From assembly GCA_003254905.1 (NCBI GenBank), contig QANU01094686.1:497849-561848 (forward strand): a DNA stretch of 64,000 nucleotides, in the 5' to 3' direction. The notes below the pieces were generated by a model that was given only the letters and a program-made list of their open reading frames with translations, made no database searches and had not been told where the DNA came from. The position numbers and the translations under genes were made by a program. Source of the DNA: Nissolia schottii (lineage: Eukaryota > Streptophyta > Magnoliopsida > Fabales > Fabaceae). Positions 1 through 12,559 of the stretch are shown one piece after another (position 1 is the first letter of the stretch; the number at the start of each line of letters is the position of its first letter).

Positions 1-965
1 GACAATCATCAACAATATATATATATATANAGGCACCCTAACCGCATGTATTTCTAACACAAAACATAGCTCAACACATCCTAAATCACATAGGCAGTGA
101 TTATGTCGGTTTACCCACTTTTTCCTAGTATCGACGTTTCCTACGGCTTCCAACTTGCTATGATGCCTTCTAACTCCTCTTGGGCTGAGCTCCCTCCGGA
201 TTTCTCCAAGGATTTTGTGGGTTCTTTGTGGGCTTAGATTAGGGGATTTCTGAAGAACGGGAACTAGGTTGTGTACAGGAAGTGTCTGAGTCTCTATTTT
301 GACTGAATAACAGTCGATTGTGTAATCGGACAGAGCTTTGGCTAGGTTTTCCAATTTTTGCACAAAATTTCTGATTTGAGGGGTATTTATAGGCCTCTTG
401 GCCGAATTTCACTTTCCAATTTTGCCCTTGGGGCAAAATTCCCAAAATGCCCTTATTTTGTCCTTATTCCAAATGTCATTTTCATGACTCATTTGGTTTG
501 AATGTTGACTTGGCTATGTGGGCTGCTTCATGGCCGTTCCTTTTGTTGTTCCTTGGCTGATTTTGTGGCCAAAATTTTATGGGCTCTGGAAGATCAATTT
601 TTGATCAGGTTTTTGGCGTTTCTGGTCCCGGTACTTCGCATATGGCTGTTCTAAAAATATTCCGATCACATCCTTGTGATCTCCTAATTTTTCCTAAGTA
701 ATATTCTAGGGTCACTTAGCTATTTATAAATGTTCGTCTGTAGTCGTACCTTTTACGGATACTTTAGACGCGCGGTTGTGTTCAGACGGCAAAAAGAATT
801 TGTTCTAGTGCCTGCAGAATTTTGAGAAAACGCACATAAATATTCCTACAAACAATTCTTAATCCCAAGGGTTCCTAATTCTACTGATTTAACCAAAAAT
901 ATAATTATCTCAACAATTATCCAGCGAAATTCTGCTAAGGGGAAAAGCGAGATGTTATATTTGTT
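1..965 (-). mobile_element. LTR-like retroelement remnant
   Basis: The minus strand has the layout of a plant LTR. There is a TATA-like stretch (GCCTATAAATACCCC) near 380-395, then a leader-like region running toward position 1, and a probable outer edge near 960 where the sequence changes character. No coding sequence, primer-binding site or second copy is visible, so family (Ty3/gypsy is my guess) and exact ends are uncertain. The left edge runs out of the window. Confidence 0.4.
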
Positions 966-1945
966 GCCTTGGGGTTTTCTGATTTGAGGTTAGGGTTTTT
1001 TATTTGTGAGTTTGGGTTTCTGATTTTGGGGATGGAATTTTTTATTTTGGGGTCAAGGTTTTTGATTTATGATTTTTTAGGGGTTTTGGTTTGAGGGGTT
1101 AGGGTTTTTAATTTATGATTGTTTAGGGTTTCTAATTTGGTGAGTTAGAGTTTTTGATTTGTGATTGTGATTTGTGGGTCAATTTTTTCTAATGTGTCTT
1201 CTTCTCTTTTTTTCCCAAATATAGATTGCACTTCCATCTCCATCTCCATCTCCACCTATGGTTAACGTAGCAAATTTTGAAAATCGGATTGCTCACCTTG
1301 AAAGACTAATGATAATCTTGTGGTGGAGAAACACGCAAAGATATATGTAAAGGTTGGGAGTACATTGCCAACAGATGATCAAGAATCGCCAACTAATTAA
1401 CGTTTAAGGCTATTTTTTTAGGGTTTTTTTTTTAATATGTTAACAAACATTGACATTTCTGTTGTTGAGTTACAACTAATTTTTAAATGTTGAGTTAATA
1501 TAATATTAAATTGATAACAAGAAATATTTAAATATATTATTACAAAAAAAATGACTAAATAGGCACGAGAGTGCTTGTTAAGCCACTAATATTTATGATT
1601 GAGTTAAATTTAAAATTAATTTTTTAGAACAAAATTGAAAAATATCTAGTTATGTTATATGTTAAATTATTGGATTAAATAATCAAACTTATAGTTTAGA
1701 AATAAAAAATAACGATGAATTTATTCGCCGATACCTTTACTTTGAAAGTGAGTCTTCACTGAATAATTTCATCGCAAGAGTTCTGTGGAATTTCAAAATA
1801 CGTTAATAAGGTGCTACCGACAAGACATATATCGTCAAATTTTATACATCAAAAAATTTGACGAAAATACTAAAATTCGTCGATAATAACTTTATATCCA
1901 TAAAAAAATTTGTCGGTATAATGGCCTTTTCTTACTGTGAAAGGA
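961..1945. mobile_element. CACTA-like transposon remnant
   Basis: From 961 to 1185 there is a degenerate T/G-rich repeat built on GGTTAGGGTTTTT and ATTTGTGATT. From about 1725 to 1925 there are short direct and inverted copies of a sub-terminal motif of the type CGTCGATAA, TTTGACGAAAA and TTTGTCGGTA. It ends near 1940 in CTTTTCTTACTGTG, which resembles the CACTA terminus (complement of CACAGTAAGAAAAG). Clustered sub-terminal repeats beside such an end are typical of CACTA elements. No transposase is recognisable and the other end was not found. Confidence 0.45.
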
Positions 1946-2470
1946 AGGAAAAAAAAAAAGTCAAGTTCTTTTTGGTATTTTAGGGTTTCAATATTTATTA
2001 ATTTTGAATATTAAAGTAGTGATATTTTTTTAATAATATTCTTAATTTAATTGTGTTTATTATTGACAACATGAACAGAAAGAGTAAAGTATTAACTACA
2101 TTAATAAAATTTAAATAGATGATTACACTTAACATAGTTTGTACCGTTACCAATATCATTTATTATTTTTCTTAAATAATTATTTTGAAATGGATGGAAT
2201 ACTATAATTAAACCTAATCTACAAGGTTTGACTTAAACATAAATGTTAAAAAAATTAGTAAACTCAAATTATGAACAAATAAAGTCATAAAATATACTTT
2301 AATTTGTACATTCATTTAATTTAATTATATAGTTCTATATCATTAAATAATTTTTTTTATCTCGGCCACAAGCATCCATAATCCATTTTTTTAATTAAAT
2401 CCATATTTCACTGTAATTTAACTAAAGACAAAATTATCATATCACTTCAATTAAATTAGTAGGTACCCAT
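1946..2470. other. AT-rich intergenic sequence
   Basis: Very AT-rich sequence with homopolymer runs. I see no coding exon, RNA gene or clear repeat boundary. Confidence 0.6.
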
Positions 2471-2835
2471 GACTCAGATATTTAATCGTCTACTCTCATC
2501 CCCATTAGTAAGTGAGTACGAATGATTATCCCTGCGATGCAAAAAATGATTCTTGTATCTGTTGCGAATAATACACGTAGATATCCATGTTTATCCTTGT
2601 ATGCAGTTATGTAGAATTTAATCATGACACTAGTGCAATAATGGAGTTTTTTCACTCTTTTGCCCCTCCTATACAAACTATTTACCAAATTACCCTCATT
2701 TTCAAACTATTTACCAAACTACCACGATTCGGGCTGACGTGGCATCCGCGCCACGCAGGATTCGCCAACAAGGTAGGCGAATTTGGCCTGAATTAATGGA
2801 CCCCTAATCTGCTCTTCCTTCTAGAGTAATGAAGT
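2471..2835. repeat. Decayed dispersed legume repeat fragments
   Basis: Two repeat pieces lie side by side. At 2471-2615 the minus strand reads like a plant repeat rich in GGATAAACATGGATATC and TACCC-type motifs in which many CG sites appear to have become TG or CA. At 2640-2800 there is a leader-like piece containing ACAAACTATTTACCAAATTA twice (second copy slightly different), then GGCTGACGTGGCATCCGCG. I associate this leader with a common legume repeat found near plant-mobile-domain genes. The identification is from memory. Confidence 0.35.
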
Positions 2836-3541
2836 GGAAAGGAATTACTTCCTTTCCCTTTCTAGTTGCCACTTCGGTTACAACAGTTGGGTTGTGTGTA
2901 ACAAATACCAATCAAGAGCGGTTCGACATTGGTTTGTAGCAGTCTAATGCCAGTCAATCGATGGTAGCCCGACGTTGATTGGCAACAATCAACCACCGGT
3001 TAGCGATGGTTGGCGGTAGCCCCGTGGTGATGATGGTTATCAAGGGTGTAAGATTTGAAGACAATTTAGTTTTTTCACATTGGACAACAGTCTATACACA
3101 TGGGAATCTAACATTCCCATGGAAGGAGATGAAATTGAAAATGAGACAATTTTTATTCCTAAAAGTGCAAGACAACTAAGAATGTTTTTCTAAACCTTAA
3201 ACAAAAATGTAAAAAATATTCTGCAAACCACTTGCCATGCATTACCAGAGACGTATAATGGATAATAGTACACAAAAAAGATAACAAGCCAAGCCAGTAG
3301 CACAAAGACGAAAGCTTGAGCAATGAGACAAATCATGGACTACAAAGCCATCATAAATATAAAAATTCACTGATGAGTGATGAATGCATAGTCTGGCAAT
3401 TTTGCATGGGAAATAACCAGTCTGGTGGCATTTTTCTGATAACAAACAAACTCGGCTTAAAATTATTAACACCAGTGGTCCAGTATGTTGAAAACTATGA
3501 ACATTTATACATAACATCCTATTAGCAGTTGGTTTCATCAA
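2836..3541. other. Intergenic sequence and 3' flank of the SUMO ligase gene
   Basis: No gene is recognisable. A short G-rich stretch with CGGTTCGACATTGG-type motifs lies at 2890-3030. The right part is probably the 3' untranslated region of the minus-strand SUMO ligase gene that ends at 3542. Confidence 0.5.
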
Positions 3542-6500
3542 TCACTCATCTTCATTGAGCATGGTGAAGTCTTCTACTTCAGTTTCTTTTTCCATTTTGC
3601 GCATTTCATCGATCTCGATCAGTAACAGCGGATCACGCACCACCTTATCTGCCTGCAATATCTTCGGGCAACCTGACACAAAGATTTAGTTAAAAATCTA
3701 TGCTATGGTGCCACAGGAATGTGAAGGTTACATTAATTATCTACCTGATATTGGACATTGACCTGGGGATTGCTTTGACCTTATATATTGCATTATTATT
3801 TTCTTTTCATAAATATGCCTGCACTCCATACTGCATCAATGAAATAAAAACATGAGCAACTCATATATAATATATCAATATCTAACTAAATCCATTCACA
3901 AGCTCTTCCACAGAACATGGATTCTAGTTTAGAAACAAACTTTTAGTAGTATTTTATCCCATACCAATGCAAAAGCAAGCTAAAAACCATTGCTACTAAC
4001 AAATACGCCACAGTGGCTAACGTCATCATACACCTCTGTCCCTTACCATGAAGATTCCACGTCCGCGCAATGCCTCCAAAGGAAACACCGCAAGGGTCAT
4101 AAGATATATAATATTTAACTGTGTATAATTACTATTTGGGTCGCCCAAATTAAATGTAATGAAGAATCCCCATAGATTCCATTAACGTTTTAGTCGATAT
4201 TATATATAATATCTTCATATGCATCATAATGATTGTTATTTTTATCATTCATACAATTCACAGCAAAATAAGCCATTTTAAGAGTCAGTTTACATTGTCC
4301 ACAGTAGTATCCATATCCAGAACTGTGTTGTATGTGTCTAATGACTTCTCTAGATGCATCTAAGATGTAGTTGATCAGCCATGTCATGAACATTTATTAC
4401 CACTACATTCACCCTCAAATACAGCAAGAACACTTCTATTTTAAGTTAACCAGAATCCAGGGATTGCTATAAACTGCCTACACATAAGAGATTTGACAAA
4501 CAAATTTGTGGAGATGTAAAAGTACAATTACAGGCTAAATAGAACCACTGGAGCATGGTGGAGAAAATGAAAGGTGCATCTACCGACTCAGAATTTTAAT
4601 GGATGTGGCTCACCTGTTTACCTAACCTATTGACCCAACTTCAATGCAGGTATCGCTAAGAAAAGTTGCACATGGATGCATGTATGGAGGAAGATATTTT
4701 AATTTAGACATGGGTATGGATCTTTACATGTTCCACCCGTTTACATATTTGTAACATAAAAACAGCAAGATAAATTTTGTATTTGTTTTAATGATATAAA
4801 AATCAGCTCTTTGGGTTAAGGGTCAGGTGAGAAAAAGCACACCCAAAAGGATATGGGGACAGATATAGGCATGTCATTCTTATTTGAGTCCTAACATGGA
4901 TGTTTAAACCTTCAACCCAAATCCAACACATTTACATCCCTACCATCAGAGATAGGGGTGAAGGATAATAAAAATACAGACAAGCTCTATCTTATTTCCC
5001 AGATAAATCAGCAGCCTAGACTCTAATAACACCCCTTAAAACAGAAAGCTGGCTCAACACGCTCAATACCCTCTTCAATTACGATAATGCCAACTCTGTT
5101 TCTGAAAAATGTTTCTAAAAAATCCAGTTCAAACCAAGAATTACATTGTGCTCGTCCTTTTGCAATTGACTTTCTCACCCCATGCATAGATTGCAAATTT
5201 GCATATATGTCAAGAAATAAACTTCACGAAGGAACAATAGTTTAATCCATCAAGTTATGGATACTTAAAAAAAATTATAGAATAAAAAATTAACATAATA
5301 GAAAGATGTAAATCCAAATATTAATAGAAAAGGAATACATTGCTGATGGAAACAGCAATATTTTGAATGAGTCGGGAGGTACCTGCGAACTGGTTCATCA
5401 AGCTTGGTAACATGCTTCCCAGTCAATGGGCAAGTCATATTCAAAATACTAGATTGGGTACTGGTCATTACAATGTCCTCCTGCTCTTCACCTGGCATTG
5501 GTTGTCCCTCATGATGAACTTTCTAAAGACAAAAGATAAACAGCAAGAACATTAGACTTTTAGAGGAACTCACTTAACAACAACTGTGCAGAGGAAACTC
5601 AGAAAAATATTAGTACTTGGTGGTAAAATACTGCCCCATATGTAATATAAACAAATTTTCTTATAAACAGGATCATCAGAGCAGAGTTTTACAAAATGAA
5701 ATGCATGTTAGAATGTGTGAAGAGCAAATTAACGTTTAGTCTCTCTCTCTCTTCCCTCTCTCTCTCTCTCTCCCTTTCAGCACTTAGTACATATATGCAT
5801 ATGCATGTGTGTGAGAAAGTGTGAAATTATATACTCACAAGAATGTTGACACGGAACATTCATCTTGTAAGACAAGGATATGTGCTTATGTTATTGCAAA
5901 GGAAATTCTTATCAGAGATAGCAGCTACATCTCTGCCCATGACAGAATTTGAAATCACAGCAAGCAGTAAAGAGAACACTAAAAAAGAGTGGTATGTTTC
6001 CCAGTCTTTCAACTATTTTTAAACTAAGAAAACAGAGAGGTGCACTGAGCACTAAACACATGACAAATAATGATAACAAACACAATGGATATTTTCATCT
6101 GCACAAGTAAACCAAAAGAAGAAAGGTGGTTTCTTACATACCCACGCTACTTAATTTATCCCTTTTTGATAATTTTTACAACTAAATTTATCGAAGTTTG
6201 TTATCATTTCATGATCTAATATGACATATTGATGGATTATATGATCTAATGTGATAAATTAATATTTTTTAATACAATATTTGTAGAGAGGTGCACTATA
6301 AGCTCAAATGGCCTGCAAGTATCTAAACCTCTTATAAGTTGGCTATTTCAATGATTTAACTAATGAAAAGTTTATTACAATCATATAGAACATAAAATGA
6401 TAACAAAAATAGACGAATTTAGTTGGAAAAATCATCAAAAATGAATAAATTAAGTAGCATGGAGTAAATACCCCATGAAGTAGGTGAGAAATCACCAGGA

Positions 6501-7428
6501 AGAAATATAAAATCTTCAATAGTTAAAAGTGAGAAGGAGCATACCCACACAGCTTCCTTGAATTGGCGTATTAAAGGATGGTTTTTAGGATCTGAAGTAG
6601 CATTGGCCTTAATCCGTGAAACTTCATCCTCAAAAACCTTATGAAAATCAGTCAACTGCATCCAGAGCAGCAATAACAAACAAGCTAAAGTTAGTTTTCG
6701 TGGAGAAAAAGGTTAGGGCTACATGATAATTGATAACATATAATAGTTTATAAGACACAAATAAAAAGCTCTTAACAAGAAATCTAAAATTCACAACCTC
6801 TTCTCCAGGCTGGTATCTGCTTGCAAAAGCTTGAACTGCTGGTGAAAAGTGCACAGTGAGGTCAGAGAGTTCTGCTAGCTCAACAACTGCATCTTCCAGC
6901 TCCTTCACCTGAAATGAATGGTTATCACTTACTCTATGATCAACATTGCAAAATATAGAAAAAAGAAAAACCTTTAATTTTCTTATTAAACACAGAAAAT
7001 GAATGATATTGAAATACCATATCAGAGAGGTTTTCTTTCTCCAATTCAACTGCGATTTCCTTCATCATACCCATAGTCTTTCGCATATCCTAAAACAAAC
7101 GCATAAAAAAAAAATGCAACCCAATCAGTCAAAACTAACCTGGCAAATAAATAAATAAAAGGGCAAATACTTAAATTTCACTTGCAACCCTCTTTTTAAA
7201 ATTTAAAAAAAAAGAAGTTTCTTTTTGAGAGAGCTAGGAAGAAACCAGTGAAGTGAACAAAAGGTGTGCCCTAGAAAAGACGAAACGAAGAAAAATGCAA
7301 TGAAGCATCGAAAGTGGAAGGAGGAGGGGTTTTGTTACAGTAAGGAGAGACTGATCATCGGAACAGAAGGCGTCCGCTGCGTTTTTCATTCGGCCGGCGA
7401 CGGCGCCGCCGTTAGAAGATGACGCCAT
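3542..7428 (-). CDS. HPY2: E3 SUMO-protein ligase, NSE2/MMS21/HPY2 family
   Basis: This is the SP-RING SUMO ligase that works with the SMC5/6 complex. In plants this family controls DNA repair, meristem maintenance and the switch from mitosis to endoreduplication, in the nucleus. Coding exons, in order on the minus strand: 7339-7428, 7018-7089, 6798-6908, 6545-6655, 5383-5522, 3745-3830 and 3542-3672. All introns are GT-AG and the reading frame joins cleanly to 246 aa, against about 249 in Arabidopsis from memory. The first half is helical (residues 31-128), as expected for the part that binds SMC5. The SP-RING is visible at 159-205: CPLTG at 159-163, CRH at 178-180, CPISGC at 200-205. An acidic tail ends the protein. 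I chose the ATG at 7428 because it opens the conserved N-terminus and no upstream in-frame ATG fits. All expected zinc ligands are present. Confidence 0.93.
5739..5778. repeat. CT-rich microsatellite in an intron
   Basis: A (CT)n tract with a few interruptions inside the long intron between SUMO-ligase exons 5 and 6. On the gene strand it reads GA-rich. Confidence 0.85.
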
Positions 7429-9802
7429 GTGAAGCTTCTAGAAGCCTTCTCACTTTATTCCGATGGATCAGTTCTCTCTTTCTCGGGGTACTTTGGAGGG
7501 AGAGTGTGCAGTGTCAGCGTTTGTGAAAAGAGAGAATTTTGGAGGGAATTCAACAATTTGTTTTCGCACTAAACGATTCGTTTTCTTGTGATTCTTTTTC
7601 TTCTTCTTTTTTTCCCCTTTTCGGGAAAAAGGTTAGATTAGAAAATGGTTTACCCCTACCCTAATTCAGGGTTACTTATGCAAGTCAACAAAGTCATGAG
7701 TTATTACAATTAATACATCTCATTTTTGTCACACTTCAATTTCTACGTGGGACAAGTAGGCCCACCACGTAAAAGTTCAATATTATTATCTATCATATAA
7801 AAATTGGGACGCGTTAGTCTTTCAGCTAACTCGATCTTCCTTGATTTAATAAAAATGAACATATGATGTGTTAAGTCGTTGAGCTCGCTCCATTAACTTC
7901 ATCATAATATTATTGAACCATAATTTTTCAGTTTGTATAAATACTATCAAAGTTAAGGAAACATCTATTGTTAATAAATCATTTTCAAGTAAACTCATTT
8001 GGCCCAAAACGAAATTGTTTGATGTCACAATGAAGTTAAAGGAGTCATTTTAATGACATAATATATCACATGTGCATTTTCGTCAAGTCAAAGAACAACA
8101 AGTTAAACTAAGAGACTAACTTGCCTCACATTTCTTATGACGAGAGACTACTTGGTTCTCTTCCATATTGAAGTTTTGAAATTAATTTCATACTTAAAAT
8201 ATTATTATCAAAGGTTCACACAGATGGCGTCAATGTTCTAAAATAATTTCAGTAAGTAACGAAGTTACCTGAACACTTGGAGATGGATAAGGAGACACTT
8301 TGATGGAAGCTTCAAAGCCGTATTCCTGATGCTGTTAGAGGCAGCAATGTGTACCTATAAAGGCATTTTAATGCTCAAGTAAGCACAATGATTTGATGAG
8401 TATTCAAGAGTGTGAATAAGTAATATTTATTGATATGATATCATGTACTTTTATAGGTAAGCTAGACTAGTTAATTTGATATAGAACACGAGAAAATCGA
8501 ATAGTATTTTCCCCTTGTCTCGAAAGTTTATAGGTTGGGCTAGGTCGAGTACTATATTGGGCCTATGGCCTTGAGCATCCTTAGTGTGCTGCTCTCTCCC
8601 TAGTCTTGTGTTGTAGCCTTCTCTCCATGCAGGCACTTGTAACTCTCCTCTTAACCTGACGTGAGCAAGGTGAACTTTAGATTCTTCTTAGTAGACTTAA
8701 CTCTTTAAGCTTCATGACATTTAGTCCATAATAGTTAATATGCATTTTAAAATGACATTTGAACAACAAAAGAAAATTTTAATAATTTTATTAAGTAATT
8801 TTGATATTTCTTCGACCCGGCAGGTTGGTCGGTTCCATTATAAACCAGCTCGCATTGGATGCAGTCAAGTTGGATCAATATCTTTTTTCACTTTGGTATT
8901 GTTGACGAGGTTTAATTAGTTATTCTTAACAATTTTCAGGCTAGCTTGTTTTACAAGCTTATACTTTAGAACCATTCTTTAAAATGAGTTGATAATAGCT
9001 GCCTTAATAAAAGTACTATACAAAAGATACACTTTAGATTTTATTTTTTGGTCTAGGGGAGGGGAGTGAGAGAATGGAACGGGGTGGAATCTTCCTTTGC
9101 TGCCCAACCAGTACTAAGAGTTCCATCAAAACCAAGTTCAAAAGATCAAAGGAGCTCACTTGTTCTCCTGTGTTTTAGTTGTAGTGTAGTGCAGAATTGT
9201 CAATGTTCTAGTGTGATTTATCTAAAGGTTCACTTTGTTAGCTGTAATCATAAATTGAACTTGTGCTTCCCAAAAGCAAAGAGAATGAAGGCAGGCCAAA
9301 AAAAAATGGCACGTCATTGCTCTTGCATATTTCAAATTCTTTTTTTTTTTCTTTTCTTGTGGTTTGAAGGTATTTCTACCCTCCGGGGCCATCGCGATTA
9401 AGAGGCCTTCTTCGAGTTTGAACTTAGATCTTCTTCCTAAAAAGTATATTCCAAATTGTCTAAAATCCAAAATTTGTCAAGCCAAATTCTCTACCATTTA
9501 AAAATTGAAAAAACATGTACAAAATGAAATACTACAGACATGTAGGAACATTGGATTGGATTCCTTACTCATGAAAAGCATCAAAATACTGACTATAAGC
9601 GCCAACAGAAAGAAAGCCACATAATAGCCCTGCCCTTAGAAGAGTAAAGGGCATCATTATCCAAAACCTAAGCCAATACCTGTTCCCTTAATTCTATAGA
9701 GTAAGCCTAATCTTCTGCAATCCGTACCAAAGCCCCTTGAATCCCCACGGGTGGTGTGCTTGAGTAAAGGCAAGTGCATCACTGCTTTCTTTGATCAACC
9801 AA
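7429..9802. other. Intergenic region between the SUMO ligase and PRA1.H genes
   Basis: The first 200 bases probably hold the 5' untranslated region and promoter of the SUMO ligase, including a pyrimidine-rich stretch at 7590-7620. The rest shows no supportable exon. The stretch 8450-8660 contains a run reading TTGGGCCTATGGCC with pyrimidine-rich sequence after it and may be repeat-derived. 9360-9480 resembles a common dispersed plant repeat. The last part is 3' flank of PRA1.H. Confidence 0.45.
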
Positions 9803-12222
9803 TTACCTACCTCTGCCCACAGAAGTTGGTTGCTTTGTAGGGGTCAACTTCCTAAATGCAGCATGCAGTATCATACCTACATAGATGGAATTTGTGTAAC
9901 TTAGGAACTAAATTGATAAAACAGACTATAAATGAGGTAGCAATAAGACTACAAATGTAGAAAGAGTCACCTGCATAGCTGACACTTAAGGCACAAAAGA
10001 CAGCCACCTGAACATTGGAATAGATCAGAATAACTGCTGTTACTGCAAACGGTAAGATCCAGATCGAGTTAGAGTTGTTTTTCAAGCATTCATAAACAAT
10101 GTGCTACAGATACCACATACCAAGTATCTTCCCTCACATTAAATGAAAAAAAAGGAATATATAGTATGTGCAGACGAAAAAGGGATGCCATATGAGCTCA
10201 GTAGAAAGTTACTTCTATGTAAGATTTTTTTTTTTTTTGGCCCAGATAAAAGAAGAATTTCATTTACAAGAAGATAAAAATAATACAAAGAGAAAGAGAA
10301 AAGGATATCCTCATTATAAAAAAACAAGAGCTAACAAAAGATAAATTCAAAAGAGCAAGGCTTCCCTGTTTCTCAGCATATCTGACAAAGAAACCTCTCT
10401 AAAAAGATCATGTACTTTACCTAGTTATTTCTATGTAAGATCACGCCACAGAAGTACAAAATAGAATGAAAAATGCTAAAATACTAAATTGGGAGAAGGT
10501 GGGGTTTCCTTCTCTCTTTTTTTGGCACTTCACAAACTTTATCTGTGCAAGTATATTAACACTTAAGCAAAGTCAACCAGCACATAACCATTGAATGCAG
10601 TAGTTACATTCACTATAAAAGTAAAAATTACAACAAAATCGCAAGAAAATCAGTTCTCTCCCTATCATTTTAGTAAAGCCAATAGAAACTATAGCTCACC
10701 ACATTGGGCAAAGCGAAGCAAGCACTGCCGAGTTTTAGGGTATTGATCCAATCCCCATTTGTCCATAGAAAACTTAAAGAAATCCCACAATGCCAAACAT
10801 GCTATCAGTCCAACAAGAGCAATTGGCATCTGATACCTGCAAACAATCAAAAAGCAAAACACATTTTGATCAAACAACAACAACTATTACTACTACTACT
10901 TCTATAAGAAGCAGATCAATACACCACAGCAAGGAAAAAGCACCAAAACTGCCAAAACCACACTATTAGAAACAACAGAAAACAACCATCCACCATAATG
11001 TAAGAAACACATCATCAACTCACAAGAAAAAAAGGACGTCACTTTATTAAACACACCAATACCATGATGCAAAAAATTATAAAAAATAGCCACTAATTTT
11101 TCAATTCAAAGCATGATACAACACACAATATTTTGCACTTTACATCAAAATTCTACCCCCTCTCAACTCAAAATCTAAAGTTGGGCACTTCTAAACCGAA
11201 GTGCGACCCTTTCCACAAACACCAAAGAATAATCAAACACACCAGTTCACAAGAAAAAGATCTCATGTTATCAGACACATTAACACCAAGCAGCATAAAA
11301 ATACACCAGCAAAACAACAAAAACAACTAATCTTGTCCAGCTAGATGAAGCCAACTCATCAGACTATACCACAGTATCCTATCACAACACTATCAAATCT
11401 CCTATTCATGTCACAAAGATTCAATGAAGTTTTATGTTGGCTATTGTCCTAACACACCCTTCAATTCTATTCAGGCTTAGTACCAGCTATGTAAAAATTT
11501 GCAAATAAAGTAATACATACGCAGAGTTATCACGCAGCAGGAGGAAACAAAAAAATACTACTAAAATTCTGCTACTCAAAGCATGATACATATACACGAT
11601 CTCCATAAATTAGCACATAGATACAAAAAAAAAAAAAAATCATAAAAACTACACACACAACTCAAAATCCCAAAAAACCCTAACACGAGGCACTTCAAGA
11701 CCCAAGTCCCAAACCTTCCCACAAACACCAAAAGAATCAAACTTTCCGAACGAACGGCACAAAATTCAAAATTTCAACCCAAAAAAAAGGGTCTTACAAG
11801 GCGCAAGCAAAGAAGAGGATGAACAAATAGGCGTAGTTACGAGCATATCGCTTGATGTTCTCGTGGACCCTCAGGCGAGCCTGGGCGGGGGACGAAGGGA
11901 AGGAGTACGAGTTAAGCGAGCCCACGAAGGATCGCGAACACGACGGAGTATCGCCGGAGAAGTCATCGGCGGCGAGCTTGGCGAGGGGGTTGAGGGTGAG
12001 GAGGGAGAGGAGGGTGGCGAGGCGGGAGAAGAGGGAGACGAAGAGGCCGGCGGCGGGGGAAGAGGAGGAGGAGGAGTTTGGGTCGTCGGCGGAGGAGGAG
12101 GAGGCGGCGGCTGCGGAGGAGGTGCGCTGGTCGAGGATTTCGAGGTAGCCGGAGTCGCGGAGCCAGGACTCGAAGGCGGGTTCGGGGACACTAAGGGCCA
12201 AGGGATTGGAAGCGAACACCAT
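9803..12222 (-). CDS. PRA1H: PRA1 family protein, PRA1.H type
   Basis: PRA1 (prenylated Rab acceptor) proteins are small multi-pass proteins of the ER/Golgi and endosomes that bind Rab GTPases and assist vesicle traffic. Coding exons on the minus strand: 11798-12222, 10700-10836, 9971-10042 and 9803-9876, all GT-AG, joining in frame to 235 aa (Arabidopsis PRA1.H is about 241, from memory). The N-terminus MVFASNPLALSVPEPAFESW is the signature of this sub-family. Residues 33-58 form a Ser/Ala/Pro-rich linker, and the PRA1 domain follows with hydrophobic stretches at about 127-143, 144-158, 189-203 and 204-215. The tail is short and basic (ends SVGRGR). Exon 1 is markedly GC-rich, so long open frames appear on its opposite strand; these are shadows. 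Function is taken from the family. Confidence 0.9.
10208..10441 (-). mobile_element. Truncated LINE with 18-bp target duplication
   Basis: The insert at 10226-10423 sits in intron 2 of the PRA1.H gene. It starts with a T run on the plus strand, so it carries a poly-A tail on the minus strand, followed by GGCCCAGATAAAAGAAG, a sequence I know from the 3' ends of plant L1-type LINEs. It is flanked by direct repeats of 18 bases differing at one position: GTTACTTCTATGTAAGAT at 10208-10225 and GTTATTTCTATGTAAGAT at 10424-10441. A short 3' fragment, poly-A and a long target duplication are the hallmarks of 5'-truncated LINE retrotransposition. Confidence 0.8.
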
Positions 12223-12559
12223 CGCCTTCGCTCCTTTGGGCTTCCGGTTTTCTGGTTTTCTTCTTCTTGGCTAAGGTTTCTTCAATATTCTTGCAACCTC
12301 TTGGGCTCTGTACCAATGTTCTATGTTGTTTAGGTACCAACTTTTAGAAACTTGTGTAGAGCATGTTGGCTAGCGTTTGATTGTTGAGATAAAATTGATA
12401 GAGACATACAATTTAGTATTATATTTGTTTGATGACAATGTATTACACAGACATAATAAAAAATACATTTTAAATAATTTAAGATATTCTTATTATATTA
12501 ATTTAATTAAAAAAATATATTATCCTACGGAGATGATATTCCAAGATGAAAAGGTAATT
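12223..12559. other. Promoter side of PRA1.H and AT-rich spacer
   Basis: The first roughly 120 bases are likely the 5' untranslated region and core promoter of the PRA1.H gene. The rest is AT-rich with no recognisable signal. Confidence 0.5.

Noticed and set aside
961-1185. TTTAGGG-like motifs suggesting interstitial telomere repeat
   Set aside because: The units are irregular, embedded in a longer T/G-rich motif, and lie beside CACTA-like ends. There is no true TTTAGGG array.
11852-12333. Long open frames rich in Glu/Gly or Pro opposite PRA1.H exon 1
   Set aside because: They are the complement of a GC-rich, Ser/Ala-rich coding exon. They are low-complexity, overlap each other in several frames and match no family.
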